64,000 nt of DNA from Leptodontidium sp. MPI-SDFR-AT-0119 (GCA_020726505.1 JAHLEZ010000010.1:1736001-1800000), one strand, 5' to 3'; positions 33,491 to 47,181 are shown, counted from the stretch's first letter. The notes: a model not told the origin generated them from the letters alone. Numbers and translations: made by a program.

Positions 33491-34174
33491 ATGCGCTTTC
33501 CAACCTTCCCAACTCTTCTTCGTACACTCTACACATTCAGCAACTACAGCTCCCGCGTTTCAACCCAATACAAAGCTCTCCAACCTTTAACAAGAGGAAC
33601 CGTTCTCAAATCAATGCCAACCATCCCATTCCTATCCAGTTTCTTCGGTACAAGCAGCAGCAGCTCTTCCTCCAACATGTCTCATCCAGTCCAGAAGACC
33701 GACGACGAATGGCGAGCAGTCCTCAACAAAGGTACACTTCCTACCTCCCCTCTCTCCTTCACCTAGATAGAACTTCCACTAACACTCACCGCAGAACAAT
33801 TCCGCGTCCTCAGACAAAAAGGAACCGAAGCTCCCTTCGTCGGGAAATACGACAAGCACATGCCGGAAGAAGGAGTCTACACCTGCGCCGGCTGCGACGC
33901 ACCGCTTTACAAAGCGAATCACAAATTTAAGTCCGGATGCGGGTGGCCTGCATACTTCGACAACATCCCCGGCGCGGTGACTAGACATGAGGACCGCACG
34001 TTGGGCATGTCGAGGACGGAGATCGTGTGCTCGAATTGTGGCGGCCATTTGGGACATGTGTTTAAGGGAGAGGGATATGCTACGCCTACGGATGAGAGAC
34101 ATTGTGTAAACAGTATTAGTATGAAGTTCTCGCCTGAGGATAAGGTTGTGGATAAGACGGACAGTAAGGTCTGA
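33491..34174 (+). CDS. msrB: peptide methionine-R-sulfoxide reductase (MsrB), probably mitochondrial
   Basis: Two exons, 33491-33731 and 33795-34174, close in phase and give 206 residues. The first 60 residues (MRFPTFPTLLRTLYTF, basic and hydroxylated, no acidic residues) look like a mitochondrial presequence. A second in-frame ATG before MSHPVQKTDDEWRAVLNK could give a cytosolic form. The MsrB domain has two zinc CxxC pairs (CAGC, CSNC), the substrate-binding GCGWPAYFDN, HLGHVFKGEG, and the catalytic Cys in ERHCVNSISMKF. It reduces methionine-R-sulfoxide in proteins using thioredoxin. The dual start is a common device for dual targeting; I infer it here. Confidence 0.93.
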
Positions 34175-34714
34175 TTTGATGTGGTTCTTGGGGCTGCCGT
34201 TGAGAGATATCCTAGTGGAGGTTCGAGTTGCTTCCACAGGGGAGGGCGTGTTACGATCAGATGAATAGCAATCAATGGATTTACGAATATGTCTTTCGGT
34301 TTGATGGATTTTCTGCAATGCATTGTGACATTAATTTTCTGGCATTTAGTGAGATTTCACTTCCAGAGGTCTCATCGACCGATGGCTCAATGCCACAGTC
34401 TTTGGCTATTGCGGTCATGTCTTTTCGGTCCATTTATAGAGCACTTACTTACAGTACGGTACCCCTGAATGCGACTGATCTCTCAAGCGAGAGTGGATAC
34501 TGAGCGTTTCAAACCGAGTAAACAAACCCTCACTTGGCAATATTATCCCCCCTACTCAAAGCAAAGCAAATCCAACCAATGTCTCTAATATGGTATTCGT
34601 CTAATATCCCCTTGTACCGCATTGCAGCAATTGCAACACTCTCTTTCAAAGCACGAAATAGCGCAAAGAAAAAAACATAGGAACTCTCTTTCCACTCTCC
34701 CCACTCCGTACAAC
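34175..34714. other. intergenic, convergent 3' flanks
   Basis: A 540-base spacer between convergent genes with no recognised gene or RNA. Confidence 0.5.
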
Positions 34715-37700
34715 CTACAAACCCCCCAACCCCCTCCCCTCCCTCCTAATCTTCTCCCTCAATTTATACTCCCTCCTTCTCCTAGCTCCACTCAACAAAG
34801 CAGCCTCCATGCTCGGCGCCAGTCTCGCCCCCGGCAGAATCCTCACACTATCAACATCATACACATCGTCCCTCCCGCGCTCAAACTCCCTCTTCAACCA
34901 CATATCCCCAGCTTTCTTGGCCACTATATTAGCGAATTTTTGCGCTCCGCTATTGATCGACTGCTGGTTCCTGTCCCGGATTCCAAACCTGCCCATGGTG
35001 GCCTCAGCTCCTGTACTCAGCATTGCCGGTTCTGTGATGGGCCGGCGAGGAATCATGGTATTTGCTTGTGCACCAGCGTCGATGACGCCAGCTGACCAAC
35101 TATAGTTATCACAGAATTAGTCGAGGTGCTACATTTCTTGTGATTTTTTTTTAAAAAAGAGGTGGATAGATGTACTGTGCTGTACAGTAGATAGAGGGCG
35201 GCGTGACGCAAAATGAGAGGACGGAGAAACAAAAATGACAAAAGCTCAATGCGTGACTTACACCACAGGCATTTCCGATATCCCAACATAATGCTGGATC
35301 TCGCTCTCATAGTAAGCTCTACCCGCCGCCGTTGCAGGCGGATCAGGGAATTTATCCAAGTCCATAGGATCCTCTCCCTCTTCTTGTAGGAAAAGCGGAA
35401 CCGGAGGCACATCATAGAGTTCTCTTGCCTTCTTCGCCAGGATAGGATTATCAGAGTGGAGATACGTCGCTACCACGGCCGCGGTGTTGTAATTCTGATT
35501 GTTGTGTACGAAATTCCCAAATGGCGGGTTCAGGCCAACAGTCTCGTAGTTCAGCTTCGCCATATCGCCGCATCGGGGATATGTGTGTAGATACTTGCCA
35601 GGGCCATCCCAGAAGTCGAATATACACTTCAAGTGGAACATATGGTGATCCTTGCAGTGCAGCTCCATGATTGTACTTCCGAAACCTTTGGGATTTTCAC
35701 TCCGGCCTTGGTAGTATCGTCTCTTGCAGAGGGTGCATGATTCTCGTCGGAAATCACAGTCGTATTTGCTCTTTGGATAACTTGCTGTATTGATGGGAAG
35801 GAAACCAAAGATCTTGGGGATGACATTTTTGAATGACGTCGGTGCGGGCTTTGCGTCGTCCTCATCCTCGAAGGCGAGAATTGCTCTGCGGTTGAACTCG
35901 GTAACACCTCGTTTAACCCACTCCGGCTCTGCATCATTCGTGCTGTCGTATAATCTATCAAGAACGGCCATTAGTTTCAAACTCCGAAGCACAATTTCGG
36001 ATCATGAAAACGATATCTGATGGGCTGGCCCCCTCTGGGGCATCTCGAAACAGCTCGTGTAAGCTAGCAAGGGAAAGGGCTCAGATACTCACTGGTAGAT
36101 TTGTTTCCTGAAACAGGAAGTCAGCAGTGCCTTCGCCATAATCTTGAGTATAGAGAGTTTGAAATAAAATTGAACAATGTCAATTATCGTTTCGAGCTCC
36201 CTCATACGGAAGCCACCTTCACTAGGAGCTTGTTTTTTGAGGTAACTTGGAGCCAGATGCCAATTCTCAACAGTGTATTCCTTGACCGCACTCAACAACT
36301 TATAATCATAACTTATGATGGAGCTTCACTTCATGAACGAAAGAAATAAAACTCACCAAGGCCGTTGCCCTGCCCAGTCTCTCAACAGTCTGAAATCCCT
36401 CCTGTGTCGATTAACTAAGGCCATATCGTGAAAAAATCTGAAAATTGTATTTTCCAATCCCTTTAGTTGCCTCTTATCTCCACCTTGACTCGGTACTAGT
36501 GGCTCGAATCCAGCATTGAGTCCTTGTACGCTCGTCTTCGAACTCCAAGCCTGGGTATCAGAAAGCTGCTGCTCGTCGAGAAGCGAAATTTGTTTGGTAA
36601 TGAGTCTGGAAGATTGGCTAATCAGTACTTGCAACTATTGGCCCTGTATTGCGATCCTATTCGTAATATTCGTAACTTACTTGTCCTCATAATTCTCTAC
36701 TGCGAGTGCTGACTCAAAGTCATTCTCTCGTCGGATCAGGTCCATCAGCAGCGGGTCGAGGCCAGTTTCTTCCATGAGCCGCTCTGTCATTTCCTAGAAA
36801 GACGTGTTAATTTTTTGTGAACTCAAGAAGAGAATTCATGACAAGGATTACCCTTTGCAGGGCTTCGAGAAATAGAAACCCTTTCTCAGCAAAGTTCTCG
36901 TCTAGTTTCTGCTCCACCGTCTTCTCATCATCGACCTTTAACAAGAGATCCCTTTCCTCCATCTCCTCATATTCAGTCAGAGGACGCAATCCTGCTTCTG
37001 CTCTCGCCTTTTGCCTGTCTAATATTTTGCTATCAATTTCGTCCTTGGTGAGGCCTGGTCGGAAGCATGCTCTGGTGGCTACAAACTCCAACGCATTGAC
37101 AATATTCTTTCTCGAGTTTCTGACCCAATTTGCCGACGAATCGGACGGATTGCAAGAAAAGTCATCTGCGTCATCCGCCAATACTTTGTTGAACTCCTGC
37201 TGCAAAAGTAGGCGTCCCATGAAACACAAGCGATGGATTGCAAGAAAGCGGGCGGTTACCATGCCCCGTGTGGGATCAGAGTGGAGCTGGAGAACCCCCG
37301 GAAGATGCAATGCTCTGATTGTGAATTTTTGTAGCATTTGCTCGAAGTCGAAGCCGTTGTGTTGAAACGGGTTAACCGACGCCTCGTCAAGGTTGTCTCC
37401 ATCCAGAAGGGGAGTAGCGTTCAGTGGTGGTTGATCCCTCGAGAGAAACCGATCAAGTTGCTTGAGTGAGCAAGCACTTGTCCAGAGGGCGAAGAGCGAT
37501 TCTAAATTTGCTTGTATTGGGTGATCGGTTGGGTAGGCTTTCGCGTTTACCGCGGTTTCGATGTACTTGATGACTTCGCGGAGATTGTCGCTACATTTGA
37601 TATCGTGCAAGGGATCTTGCAGCACTGGGTCACGAAGAATCTTGGATTTTGGCTCTGCGTCCTGGTAATTCTTCATATCCTACGTTTTCAGAGGTCAGCA

Positions 37701-38546
37701 TGGTACAATCTTGCAAATAGATGTTTGTGTCGACGCCCGCTCAGATCCTCCACCGGAAGGGTACGGATTGATAGTGTTGGGTAGCAATCTTGGTTGGCGG
37801 TGGGGCTTACCTGCTGAATTGCAAGGTATTGTGGCAGTGTATTGAAGAACATGATAAAATATTGGAAGTCATCCTTGAAAAATGCTTCTATCTCATCGGC
37901 TAAAAGTGTATCTGGCCCTGCACTTTGGCCCTGGCCATGTCGTTGATTTGCCATTATAAAGTTGATGACGACCCCTGGTTTGCAACATTCGCAGCAAAAC
38001 AGAATGGTCTGTAAATCAGCGAAAGAACCAGCCTCTCGTCAACAATATGGGAGTCGTCGAACAAAGGCTCTGTTGAGTCCCATCCTGATCCGGAACCATG
38101 GTGCAAGCGGTTGACTCCTGTGGACAAAGGATTCTTGCCCAAACTTTTCATGACAACTCATACTATCATTCGATTCAGGAGATAGCTCGTATTCTTGGCT
38201 CGAGATTCAACGTGTGTCGTGCGATCTGAAAATTGATGCAAGTCATGGAATTAGGTGCATAGATTGCTTCTTCGGGATTGCGGGAAAGAGAGTGCCAAAG
38301 TTTGAAGATATCTTGGACGACTCGAGGAGTTAACAAGAACAAAATAAATAACTGAAACAAAATTCTGCATTTAATGATGTAGAGATGAATATAGAAGCAA
38401 CCTGTCACAGAAAAGTTGAGGTCCAAGTGCCGCTTCACAATGTCAAACTTCCACATCACCATATCTTCTCCCCTCGCGCCTTCCTTGATTGTCAGACTCG
38501 ATGCAAAACATTCCATCTCCAGCCAATTCAAGAATTCCCGTGACAT
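34715..38546 (-). CDS. large intron-rich protein with incomplete RING-like C-terminal zinc motif, unrecognised
   Basis: The gene is read as one intron-rich minus-strand unit. Well-phased downstream parts are the long exon ending near 36830 (LESLFALWTSACSLKQLDRF, FLAIHRLCFMGRLLLQQEF), a short exon (EMTERLMEETGLDPLLMDLI), exons near 36.36-36.63 and 36.11-36.30 kb, 35262-35971, and 34715-35099. The link between the exon ending KQIY and MAVLDRLYDSTNDAEPEW uses a weak GGAG acceptor, so two genes are possible. Upstream segments at 37.68-38.55 kb (FCCECCKPGVVINF, DDFQYFIMFFNTLPQYLAI, MSREFLNWLEMECFASS) belong to it, but the exon borders there are unresolved. The C-terminal zinc-like motif is CTLCKRR, LHCKDHHMFHLKCIF, YPRCGD: a RING-H2-like order lacking the last Cys. 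It could be an E3-like ubiquitin factor. The function is unknown to me. Confidence 0.6.
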
Positions 38547-39920
38547 AGCATGCTGTGGTTCTTCCGCCTTGGAAATTCTCCCACCTCGAAGATAGAGACC
38601 AGGAGTGAATCAAACAGAACTCCTAACCTGTTTCTTACTGGAGATGAGATAAACCTCGCTGAACAAGATAAAAATATACTTGTTATTTCCTAGAGGCTTG
38701 TAATGTCGTACCTAGGGAAATTAAAAGAGATTCAGTAATGGATGCCAGTCCGGAAAGACTACGACTTCGCTTCGTTTCACACAACCATTACTCTTGCCAA
38801 CAGCAATTCAGGCAGTACTCAAAATCCAAACAACCATAGCTGCTGCAGACCATGCAAGGGAGCGGATACAACTCGAATGAACTAATAACTCAATCAGTAA
38901 CCAGGCCGAGCCGGAGACTTATTTTCTCCCCGCACAAAACAAGCGGTGACTCGACTCGACATGCTGCTAGAATGCACACTACGTACCTGCAGACACCGAG
39001 ACAAGCGGGGAGAAAATGTATGATACAAGGCAGAAAATGCAGTGAGAGAACCTTGGTAGATAACTTGCAACGGTGATTTTTAGGTTGGAGCCGCTTCATC
39101 TACTTTCACAGCTATCTCCCGTCCCTGGCCTGCATCTACAGTAGGTTCGACATACATCGGGAATTTCTGTAAAGTAAGAGTGTCTGTGGACCTGGATTTT
39201 CCCTTAAAAGTAAAAATCTGTATTAATGGTGACCGGAATCTCTTCCAATGAGTAAGATCTTACCATAGTATAGCATAGAAATGCAACTTTGCGGTGTAAG
39301 GATGCAATATGCAATATGCATCTCCATGTCCATGTGCATCTCAAACTACCGTACCTAGCTTGCAGCAACCCCTCCCTCGCCTAAGGTGGAGCAGGAGACG
39401 TGCCGATTGGTATCCAACCACCTCCCTCCTTCCTTCCTGCACGCTCCAGAATTCTGCAAGCCAAGGACTTATTATAGACGTATCGAGAATTTGATAAAAC
39501 CCCTCCGTCGATTTTCTATTTTCTTGCCACAATGAAAAGTTAAGAATAGAAATAAACTGTAAGTGACCAACAGAGACTTATGTAAATGACCAGTCAGCAG
39601 GATGATGACGTGCTACCTAGGTATCGGTAGGTACGGGTGGATAGTAATCATGACATGGGGATTTTTTTTCTCTTTCTCTTCCTCACTTTCGGAGAACGGA
39701 GTACGGGGGAAAGTACTAAGTAGGTGGCGATATCACAACCTTACTCGAGTCTACTAGATATTCGGAGGATTATGCTGACTTGACCTGACCTGGTTGTTTT
39801 GCTCGTTACGACATCCTTTTTTGCCTCTTGGCTGAGTCTAGTCTTGTGCCGTCGGGGTGTCCCTTGATCGCCTTACTTTAGAGGAAATAGAATAAAACAT
39901 GAGATGAAATGGGATGATGA

Positions 39921-39942
39921 ACACACACTCTCTCTCTCTCTC
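39921..39942. repeat. CA/CT microsatellite
   Basis: An ACACAC run passes into (CT)n over 22 bases. Simple sequence with no assigned role. Confidence 0.8.
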
Positions 39943-41853
39943 AAACCTCCAGCCTTCTCCGAACACAACGGTCTCGCACACACTCAAAGAAACAGAAAAA
40001 CCCATCCCCGTCACGAGTCAAGTCAAGATGGGTGGTGTGTGATCCGCACGTTTCAGCGCGGGATAAATTTGGATTGACGGTCCCGTCGCTCGCTAAAGCC
40101 TCAGAAATGACAAGGTCCGCTTCAGGGACTGCATATCAGCCCTAGTCAGGGTTCAAGTCAGGTCCAGGCTAAGGTAGCCTTCTTCCACTTGTGGAAATGG
40201 GAATGCAAAGGCGAAGGCTTAAATGTAAAAATAATGTTATTTTTCCGTGCTAGAGGAGGGATCTAAACCTAACTTGTGCATCCGGAGCCGGACGAGGTGT
40301 GTGCCGTTTTTTTTTCCCCTTCTAGAAGCTTTGCATCTTGCTTCTATTTGTTGATGCAAGGACAGGCAAGGAGGAGAAGAACGTGGGAAAGGAATGGAAG
40401 CGAGAGCGGAAGATGAGGATGAGGGTGTGGTGGCGGATAACCCCCCGAGAGTACTCGAGGGAGATATGTTCCTTGGTTGTTCGACAGGAGTTGTCATTTT
40501 TGATATGCAGGCTTTGATCGTTCCCCTGATTTTGATGCAAGAGTTGTCCTCTCCTCTCATAGGAGAAGCGCTAGTCAATCAACTGTCTCGGACTACTTGA
40601 TTCGGTGATTTCGTCCTCCCTGGCTCTTTCGCTCCTCGCTCTTTGGTCTGGTCCCTTCGTGTTAAACGCTGACTGTTATTTTATTTGTCCCACGCATCCA
40701 ATAATGCCACGCCAGTTATCCCACGCCCATCACGCCCACGCCGACGCCCACGCGCGTCCGTCGTTGCCAGTGCCGTAACTAACCTCTCTAGCCTGCAGCC
40801 TTCTCGGCCATCCTGTCCCCTTGAAGGTAAACGCAACACAACGCCATGTGAGTGAGACAGACAGACGGAGGAGTGGGTGACTTGTGCAATTGTGTAACTT
40901 GCTGAGCTGGCCTCTTTTGGGGGTCGCTCCAGAGTCGAGGCTAGCAAAAGCAAAATTGACAAACCGTAATTTTATTTCGCATCAGGTGATGGATGATCGG
41001 ATGATGAGCAGAGCAGCTACAGCTAGCCTGTCTGTCTGCACAAGCACTTCTTTGCTGCAATGCCAATGCTAATGTCATGCTTCCAGCGTGGGATTGCCCG
41101 TTTGAAACTGATCTGGGAATCCAAAGCTCCCACACCGCCATGAATCCCCCCCAGATACCTTGCTTGCTCTGCTCTGCTTTCCTGCAGTGTTGTAGTGCTT
41201 GCATGTTGAGTTGCGCTCCATAGCTGTCGGACATCCGTGAACCGAAATGCACGCACGCTGCGCGGAAGAAGAAAGACTGGAGCTATGATGCAGCAAATTG
41301 GAGCAGAGCTTCTTGGCTTTCCATTATTTCCTCCACTCTTCTTGCTCTCTCTCCACCTGCTCTTTCTTGCGGTGCTTCCGCGCGCGCGGGGGGGTAATTT
41401 ACTCTTGCTTCTAGTGCTGTATGGGAGATCCTCGCTTGTGGTTTCCATTGTCTTGTCAGGATGTTTTGCACATCAAACGAAACCCCTTGTCTTGCCCTTC
41501 CTTGGGATATCCATCCCACTTTGAGCCCCCCCGCCGGCAGCAGCCATGCCATGCTTCCTCGTCCATGCATGCACTGTTATCAGATCCCTCCGGTGTAGGC
41601 GAGGCGAGGCTGCACTGTGTTGCTGAATCGTGGTGACTCCACATGTGTGTGGATGAGAGGCTCTCGTTGGTCTCAGATACTTGTAAAACAACAGCATCTT
41701 TGAAATATTGATAACCTCGCTCCAGAGTCTAAAGCAAAGATCACCCCAAACCAAATCATAAAAATTGGATATCAATTTCCTCGATCTCCGCTCCCGACTG
41801 AACTCCATTCCGGAAGTAAGACACTCGGTACCGGCCAGGAGCAAAGCAACTTG

Positions 41854-41878
41854 AGCAAGCAAGCAAGCAAGCAAGCAG
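41854..41878. repeat. tetranucleotide microsatellite (GCAA)n
   Basis: About six GCAA units lie in tandem in the gene-poor block. Confidence 0.85.
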
Positions 41879-43751
41879 CACTCGCCTCCTTAGCCAGCCG
41901 CATCCGGAGTCTCTCTATCTTCGGTTTGATCTCCTCGTTCTTGTGACATGACAGCTTCAAAGCACGAAAAGACATAAGAGGCCAGGGCAGACCAGACCAG
42001 ACCAGGCCGGCTTACCAGAGCCCAGCCCTACCCTGTCGTACCCTGTCGTGGTACCTGGCTCTCCAGACTTTTCCAGACTTTCCAGACCTCAGTCAGTGCA
42101 TCACCGAAAGTGCAGACTTGTCCAGCTGATCAACTAAACTCCCGCACAGAGCCTTCCCCATTAGCAATAGAAATGGGAGATACCACTACCCCTTTTGGCC
42201 GTACCTGGGGAAATGTGTTAGAGACACTAGGGGGGGTGGACCATGGGAGATTTCCATTCACATCACATGCAGCTGTGGCCTCACACCGCCTCTCAGGAGA
42301 TGTCGTTGACGGCAGCGTACCCCCACGGACATCTATCTTCCAGCAAGCGTGTGAGCACTGGGCAAGTGAAGCTCAGGATCTGAGGACCTGCCCTAAAAGA
42401 AAAAAGTCGCTAGACTCTTGCACCAAGTCCCACCACACACTAATAGGGACTTGGCGAACCCTGAGAATCGCTGAACATCGGACTTTAGCAGAAGTTTACT
42501 CCAGCCAAGGGACATTTAGGGGCTCTAAAGCCACGCCGGGCACCGACTTTTGGCCTGTTCAGTCCCATTTCCCGGATCCAGCATCCTGGACCCGGTACGC
42601 CAATAGTGGGCTTGGCTGGATTTCGTGGGCTGGCTACAGGGACTCCCTGCGCTAAAGGCACCAGATGCATGCACTGTAGCACGGACGTCGCCGCTAAACA
42701 GCTACCCTGGTGTGACCTTGCAGGTGAGCGCAGCCAAGACCAGCCTGCTCTGTAATCTGGGCGGGCGGATAGCGAGCGAGCGGCGATATGTGACGCTCCA
42801 GCCAGAAAATTTGTAGAAAAACCTCTCCTCCCCCCTTCGCAGCAGCCCTCTCTCTATCCTATCCATACTTGCATCCATACGTTATTCCAGTCCGGTTCAG
42901 TTCCTCGCTCTCAGATCTAGGTTCTGTTCAACTTGCTGCTCTTGCTTCTGTCGTCTCTACTTGAACGGCGTTTGTTTTTAGAGGGAAAGATACCTTTTGC
43001 TTGCTTTGAAACGACTGACTGACTCAACATCCGCCATCTCATTCTACTTCTCGGACATACCGGTTTGCTCAACTCGAGGATATACTTGCAGCAGACTCGC
43101 ACAAGCACAGAAGGAAAGAGAGGAAAGAGAGCTTTGCCACTTTGCAACTTCGTTTGATAGAATTATTTGCTTGTTTGCCCGCCATTTACAAAGCATCTAG
43201 ACTTTTTCTTCTTTCAACTTTGCGGGAATAGAAGGAAAAGAACAACTTTAACGCCATTTCACTACTCGAGATTTAATAAGAAGGAAGACCAAGAGCTGGA
43301 TTTCTTCTGCCGCATCTTTTCAGCATATATTTCGGCTTCATCGTCATCAGCGTTTCTTACCGATACCCCCTGCTTTGCGTCAGCACCTGCTCAGCACTTC
43401 ATTCACATTTTCCGGAATCACCTTTGAGGTTTTGAAAAGAGAACTTATTGTAAGGCTACCTCCTTTGCTAGGTGTGAATGAGCGGTGTCGGAGAAAACAG
43501 TTCGCTAATTCACGGCCAGCGATCAAAACAAAGCCTCAACTGGGCCATTCGCATACTCCCGACGTCATTGAAGATACAATCAATACGATAAGTATATCGA
43601 ATTAGGAGGAATACTTGGACTTTCGTTTAGGCCACTCCACGACCTACTTAAGAAGCCTCGCACATTTCGAGCCACTTTTCTCGAAACCACACATCTTCGT
43701 TCTTTCATACACCTTCGAGATACCCACACACATACCTTCACATACATAATC

Positions 43752-44909
43752 ATGTTCTCCAGACCTGCTTTCCGCGCTGCACGCGCCGCCCGCGTTGCTG
43801 CTCCAGCCTTCAGAGCTGTTCGTCCCATCACAGTCTCCGCGCGTCTCAATGAGCCCGCCCCCGAGGTTGTTGCTGCGACTGAGGTCAAGCACTCCTCGTA
43901 CGCCGATGGATCTGTTGAGCGTTCAACAATTGTCGTTGACCAGAGCGCCATTGAGAAGGCTGGCCCCCTCAGCAAGGCTACTTTCAAGAGCCTCCCACCA
44001 ACCATGCAGAAGATGTCCTTGATGGACAAGGTTGTTGTTGTCACTGGGTATGTACTTCTCAAACGCCTCTTTTCAAACCTTCAAAACTGACTTCCTCAAT
44101 AGCGGAGCTCGTGGGTTGGGATACAGCATGGCTCAGGCATGCGCAGAGGCTGGTGCTAAGGCTTTGATCATCCTTGATGCCAACCAGCAACTTGGAGAGG
44201 AGGCTGTTGCTTCTTTGCACAGCTTGACCGGTGACACCGTCCCAGTGGCTTTCTACAACGTTGATGTCCGCGACGAGAACGCTATCAACGAGTCGATCAA
44301 TGCTTTGGTCAAGGCCTACGGTGTTCCTGATGTTCTCATCAACTCTGCCGGTATCGCTGAGTAAGTTGAATCACCTTTGCTCTCATTTGCAGATGGAAAG
44401 TGAATTTGGAACAAAGCTAACATTTTCACAGCTCCAACATGCCAGCTGAGACCTACGACACCAAGAAGTGGACCCGCCTGATCGACATCAACTTGACCGG
44501 TTCCTTCTTGATGGCCCAAGCAGTTGGCAAGCACATGATCGACGCCAAGAAGCCAGGCTCAATCGTCTTCATTGCCTCGATGTCCGGAGGCATCGTCAAC
44601 TACCCACAAGAGCAATCCTGCTACAACGCCTCCAAGGCCGGTGTCATCCAACTCGGAAAGTCCCTCGCCGCCGAATGGGCCAAGTTCAACATCCGCGTCA
44701 ACTGCATCTCCCCTGGTTACATGGACACTGCCTTGAACAACGTCCCAGCCCTCGACGCCCAGAAGAAGATCTGGAAGTCGCTCACCCCCCAGAACCGCCT
44801 TGGAGCCGTCGACGACCTCAACGGCCTCGCAGTCCTCCTCGCCTCCGACGCATCCGCCTTCATGACCGGCAGCAATGTCATCATCGACGGCGGCTACACC
44901 CTCTACTGA
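43752..44909 (+). CDS. short-chain dehydrogenase, D-arabinitol 2-dehydrogenase-like, with mitochondrial presequence
   Basis: Three exons, 43752-44047, 44103-44360 and 44432-44909, close in phase and give 343 residues. Residues 1-33 are Arg/Ala-rich with no acid (MFSRPAFRAARAARVAAPAF), a strong mitochondrial presequence. The Rossmann SDR fold starts at KVVVVTGGARGLG (TGxxxGxG). It continues with NVDVRDENA, VLINSAGIA (NxAG motif), FIASMSGGIV (catalytic Ser), the active-site SCYNASKAGV (YxxxK) and the C-terminal NCISPGYMDT, MTGSNVIIDGGYTLY. The closest architecture I know is fungal NAD(P)-linked polyol dehydrogenase: D-arabinitol 2-dehydrogenase, sorbose reductase or mannitol dehydrogenase. The presequence favours the arabinitol/xylulose reductase branch. 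It is unusually isolated, with more than 4 kb of non-coding DNA on each side. Confidence 0.9.
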
Positions 44910-47181
44910 TCGCTATTGAGGCGAGGAAAAGACCACCATAAGAATTGCGGAAGGAGGGGAAGAAAGACGACGATCCAGAGCCTACCGTGGTGGCGTTGGT
45001 CTTATGACGACTCTGGATCAAGACTTTTTGGCATCAGGACATGCACAGGTGGTGAGGAGGATGGTGAGGGGTTTGTGCCTGAGCCAACATTTGCTTGTAC
45101 TTTATCTTCGTCTTTCGCGAGGGACATTGGGCTCTTTTCTTCGGCTTTTGCGATGCGATTTTTATTTCCTCTTCTTCCTTTTGTGTTTTCTGAGCTTGGC
45201 ATGCAGGCGCGACAAAATGACACCCTTTGGTGCTTTTTCATAGATGGGCGGTGGCGTTCTTCAGAGGTTGCGAGACGAGACTATTGCGAGCGATCGTTTT
45301 TGCTGCTGCTGAGATGGCAGTTGCTTTTCAATAGAAGATCACTTCTGAACATACTTTACTGCCTGGTCCAATTGTGAAACGTTTTGCTAAGTGACTACCT
45401 TCAACCTGGATGTCTAGTTAGCTTTTGTGTGTTTCCGTCTACTCGAATCTTGAAAGTGGATGATTGATTTATATCCTTCAGGTGATGATTTCGCTGCCCT
45501 TAGTGCTTCTGTTCGCACGTACTAGGCTTCTACTTGAAGCGTCATCAACGATTATAAGTCTCCTCCGAAGGGCATGAGCAGTTTCCCAAGATACCGTAAA
45601 AGGGCGGGAGAATCATATAAGCCCACCTGAATATATCCCCATCTATCTCCCCATCCACTTTATCCATCCATCTGACCATTTACAGTACATCCCCTTAACA
45701 TCCTCCCAATCCAACCCCTCCAAATCAACCCCATTGATGCACCTAAACATCTCCCCTAACCTTCTCCTCACCTCCACACCCCCCAAATCCTCACGCGCAC
45801 TATCCCCAGCAAACGCATACGCATACATCTTTACCAACACCCTACCCCCTACTCAGCGCCACACCCTTTACGTCCTCCACCTCGGCTTCTTCAATTCATG
45901 GAAACCCCCAACGCCCTCCACCTCCTCAACATCAGCGATCTATACTGAGCGTGTTAAACGACATACAACGAAGATTTTGCATTCACTTTGATGGCAAATC
46001 AATACTAACAATGTGATGTGATTCGTGAACGTGTGAATAAAGAGAGGGCGTTAAGAACAACAACGAGCGAGTCCCCTGACTTATAAAATGTGAAAATAGA
46101 AACGATGTGAGAGGAAGAGCAAGAGCAAGAGCAAGGGAATCAAAATCTTGAAGCCGCATTTGCTGCGTTTTCCAGAGTGGTACACGACGAGTTACGGATA
46201 TAGAATATGCAAAGGGAAGCAAGCTTTCACTTCTCATGGAGAGCCGGTTATGGAGAGACTCCTTGATTCTGCTGTGGTGATTTTGTTGGAATACTTTTGG
46301 ACTATTGAAACTATAGGCTGTGGTGGTTGAAGCCAAACTAGTAGAAGAATTGTGCGGTCCAGGGAGATGACAGCGAATATGTAACTGACAGCAAGAAGAC
46401 ACTGCATATTCTTCACTTACATAATAGATCTGGATTCGGATTCAAATCCAAGAATCTATGGACACAATACACAAAACACAATATACCTAACCATTGCAAC
46501 TGCTCAATGCAGATACCGGATAAGGTTAAACCTAGATAATGCATGCACTCAGACATACACGAATGCTGTATCGGAATCTGTTTCGTTGACTAGAAAGAAC
46601 TTACAGTCACTGGTGTATATATACGCACCAGAAAACTCGACTTAGACCTCAAAATGTAGTTTGCAGGTGAAATGGTGAAATCTTTGAGAATATTAGACTG
46701 CCTTGGATTTCACCAAGGATTCACTTTATTTGTCGTCTCACTCCTGCTCCCAAGTCCAGATAGTTCACATCTCTCTACCCCACCTCCCCCAAGTTACAGT
46801 ATATAACCGTCCATCCCGCATCGCCAACTGCCCGCCAACTACCATGGCTCAATGGATTCGAAGCCAGCTTTTGAAGAAGAAGCTGCTTGTGCGAAGAGAA
46901 CAAATCTTGCAGAATATTTTCTAATACACCTATTCTGAATCTCAACGAAGAAGAAAAAAACCCCGGTTTTTTTTTTTTCTTGCTTATTGACTGAGATTTA
47001 CATTTTACATATGGAGTAGAATGCAAAAACACTTAAAGAAATGACGGCAGAAGTGAACATGGCAACAAAATGAGCAACAACAACAACAACTCCGGTCGCC
47101 GTTTTCGTATACGTCATATTTTTTGTCTGAACTGAAATAATTAGTTTTAAAGCTTTGATTCCGCTACAGCTATAGTAAAAC

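Larger units (their letters stand above)
38547..43751. other. gene-poor block of 5.2 kb
   Basis: No gene is supported over 5 kb on either strand. The block holds microsatellites (39921-39942, 41854-41878), short tandem words such as GACCA near 41.99 kb, and a pyrimidine-rich stretch toward 43 kb that may be the promoter and long leader of the downstream SDR gene. A 181-codon frame at 42110-42655 has no family motif and is not called. Additional 5' exons of the gene ending at 38546 could lie in the first few hundred bases. Confidence 0.5.

Noticed and set aside
42110..42655. A 181-codon plus-strand frame in the gene-poor block
   Set aside because: It has no recognisable domain, its composition follows the local non-coding sequence, and I see no splice or start context to support it.
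45643..45840. A short minus-strand frame with helical, charged composition
   Set aside because: It is 65 codons in isolation, without a family match or splice partners.
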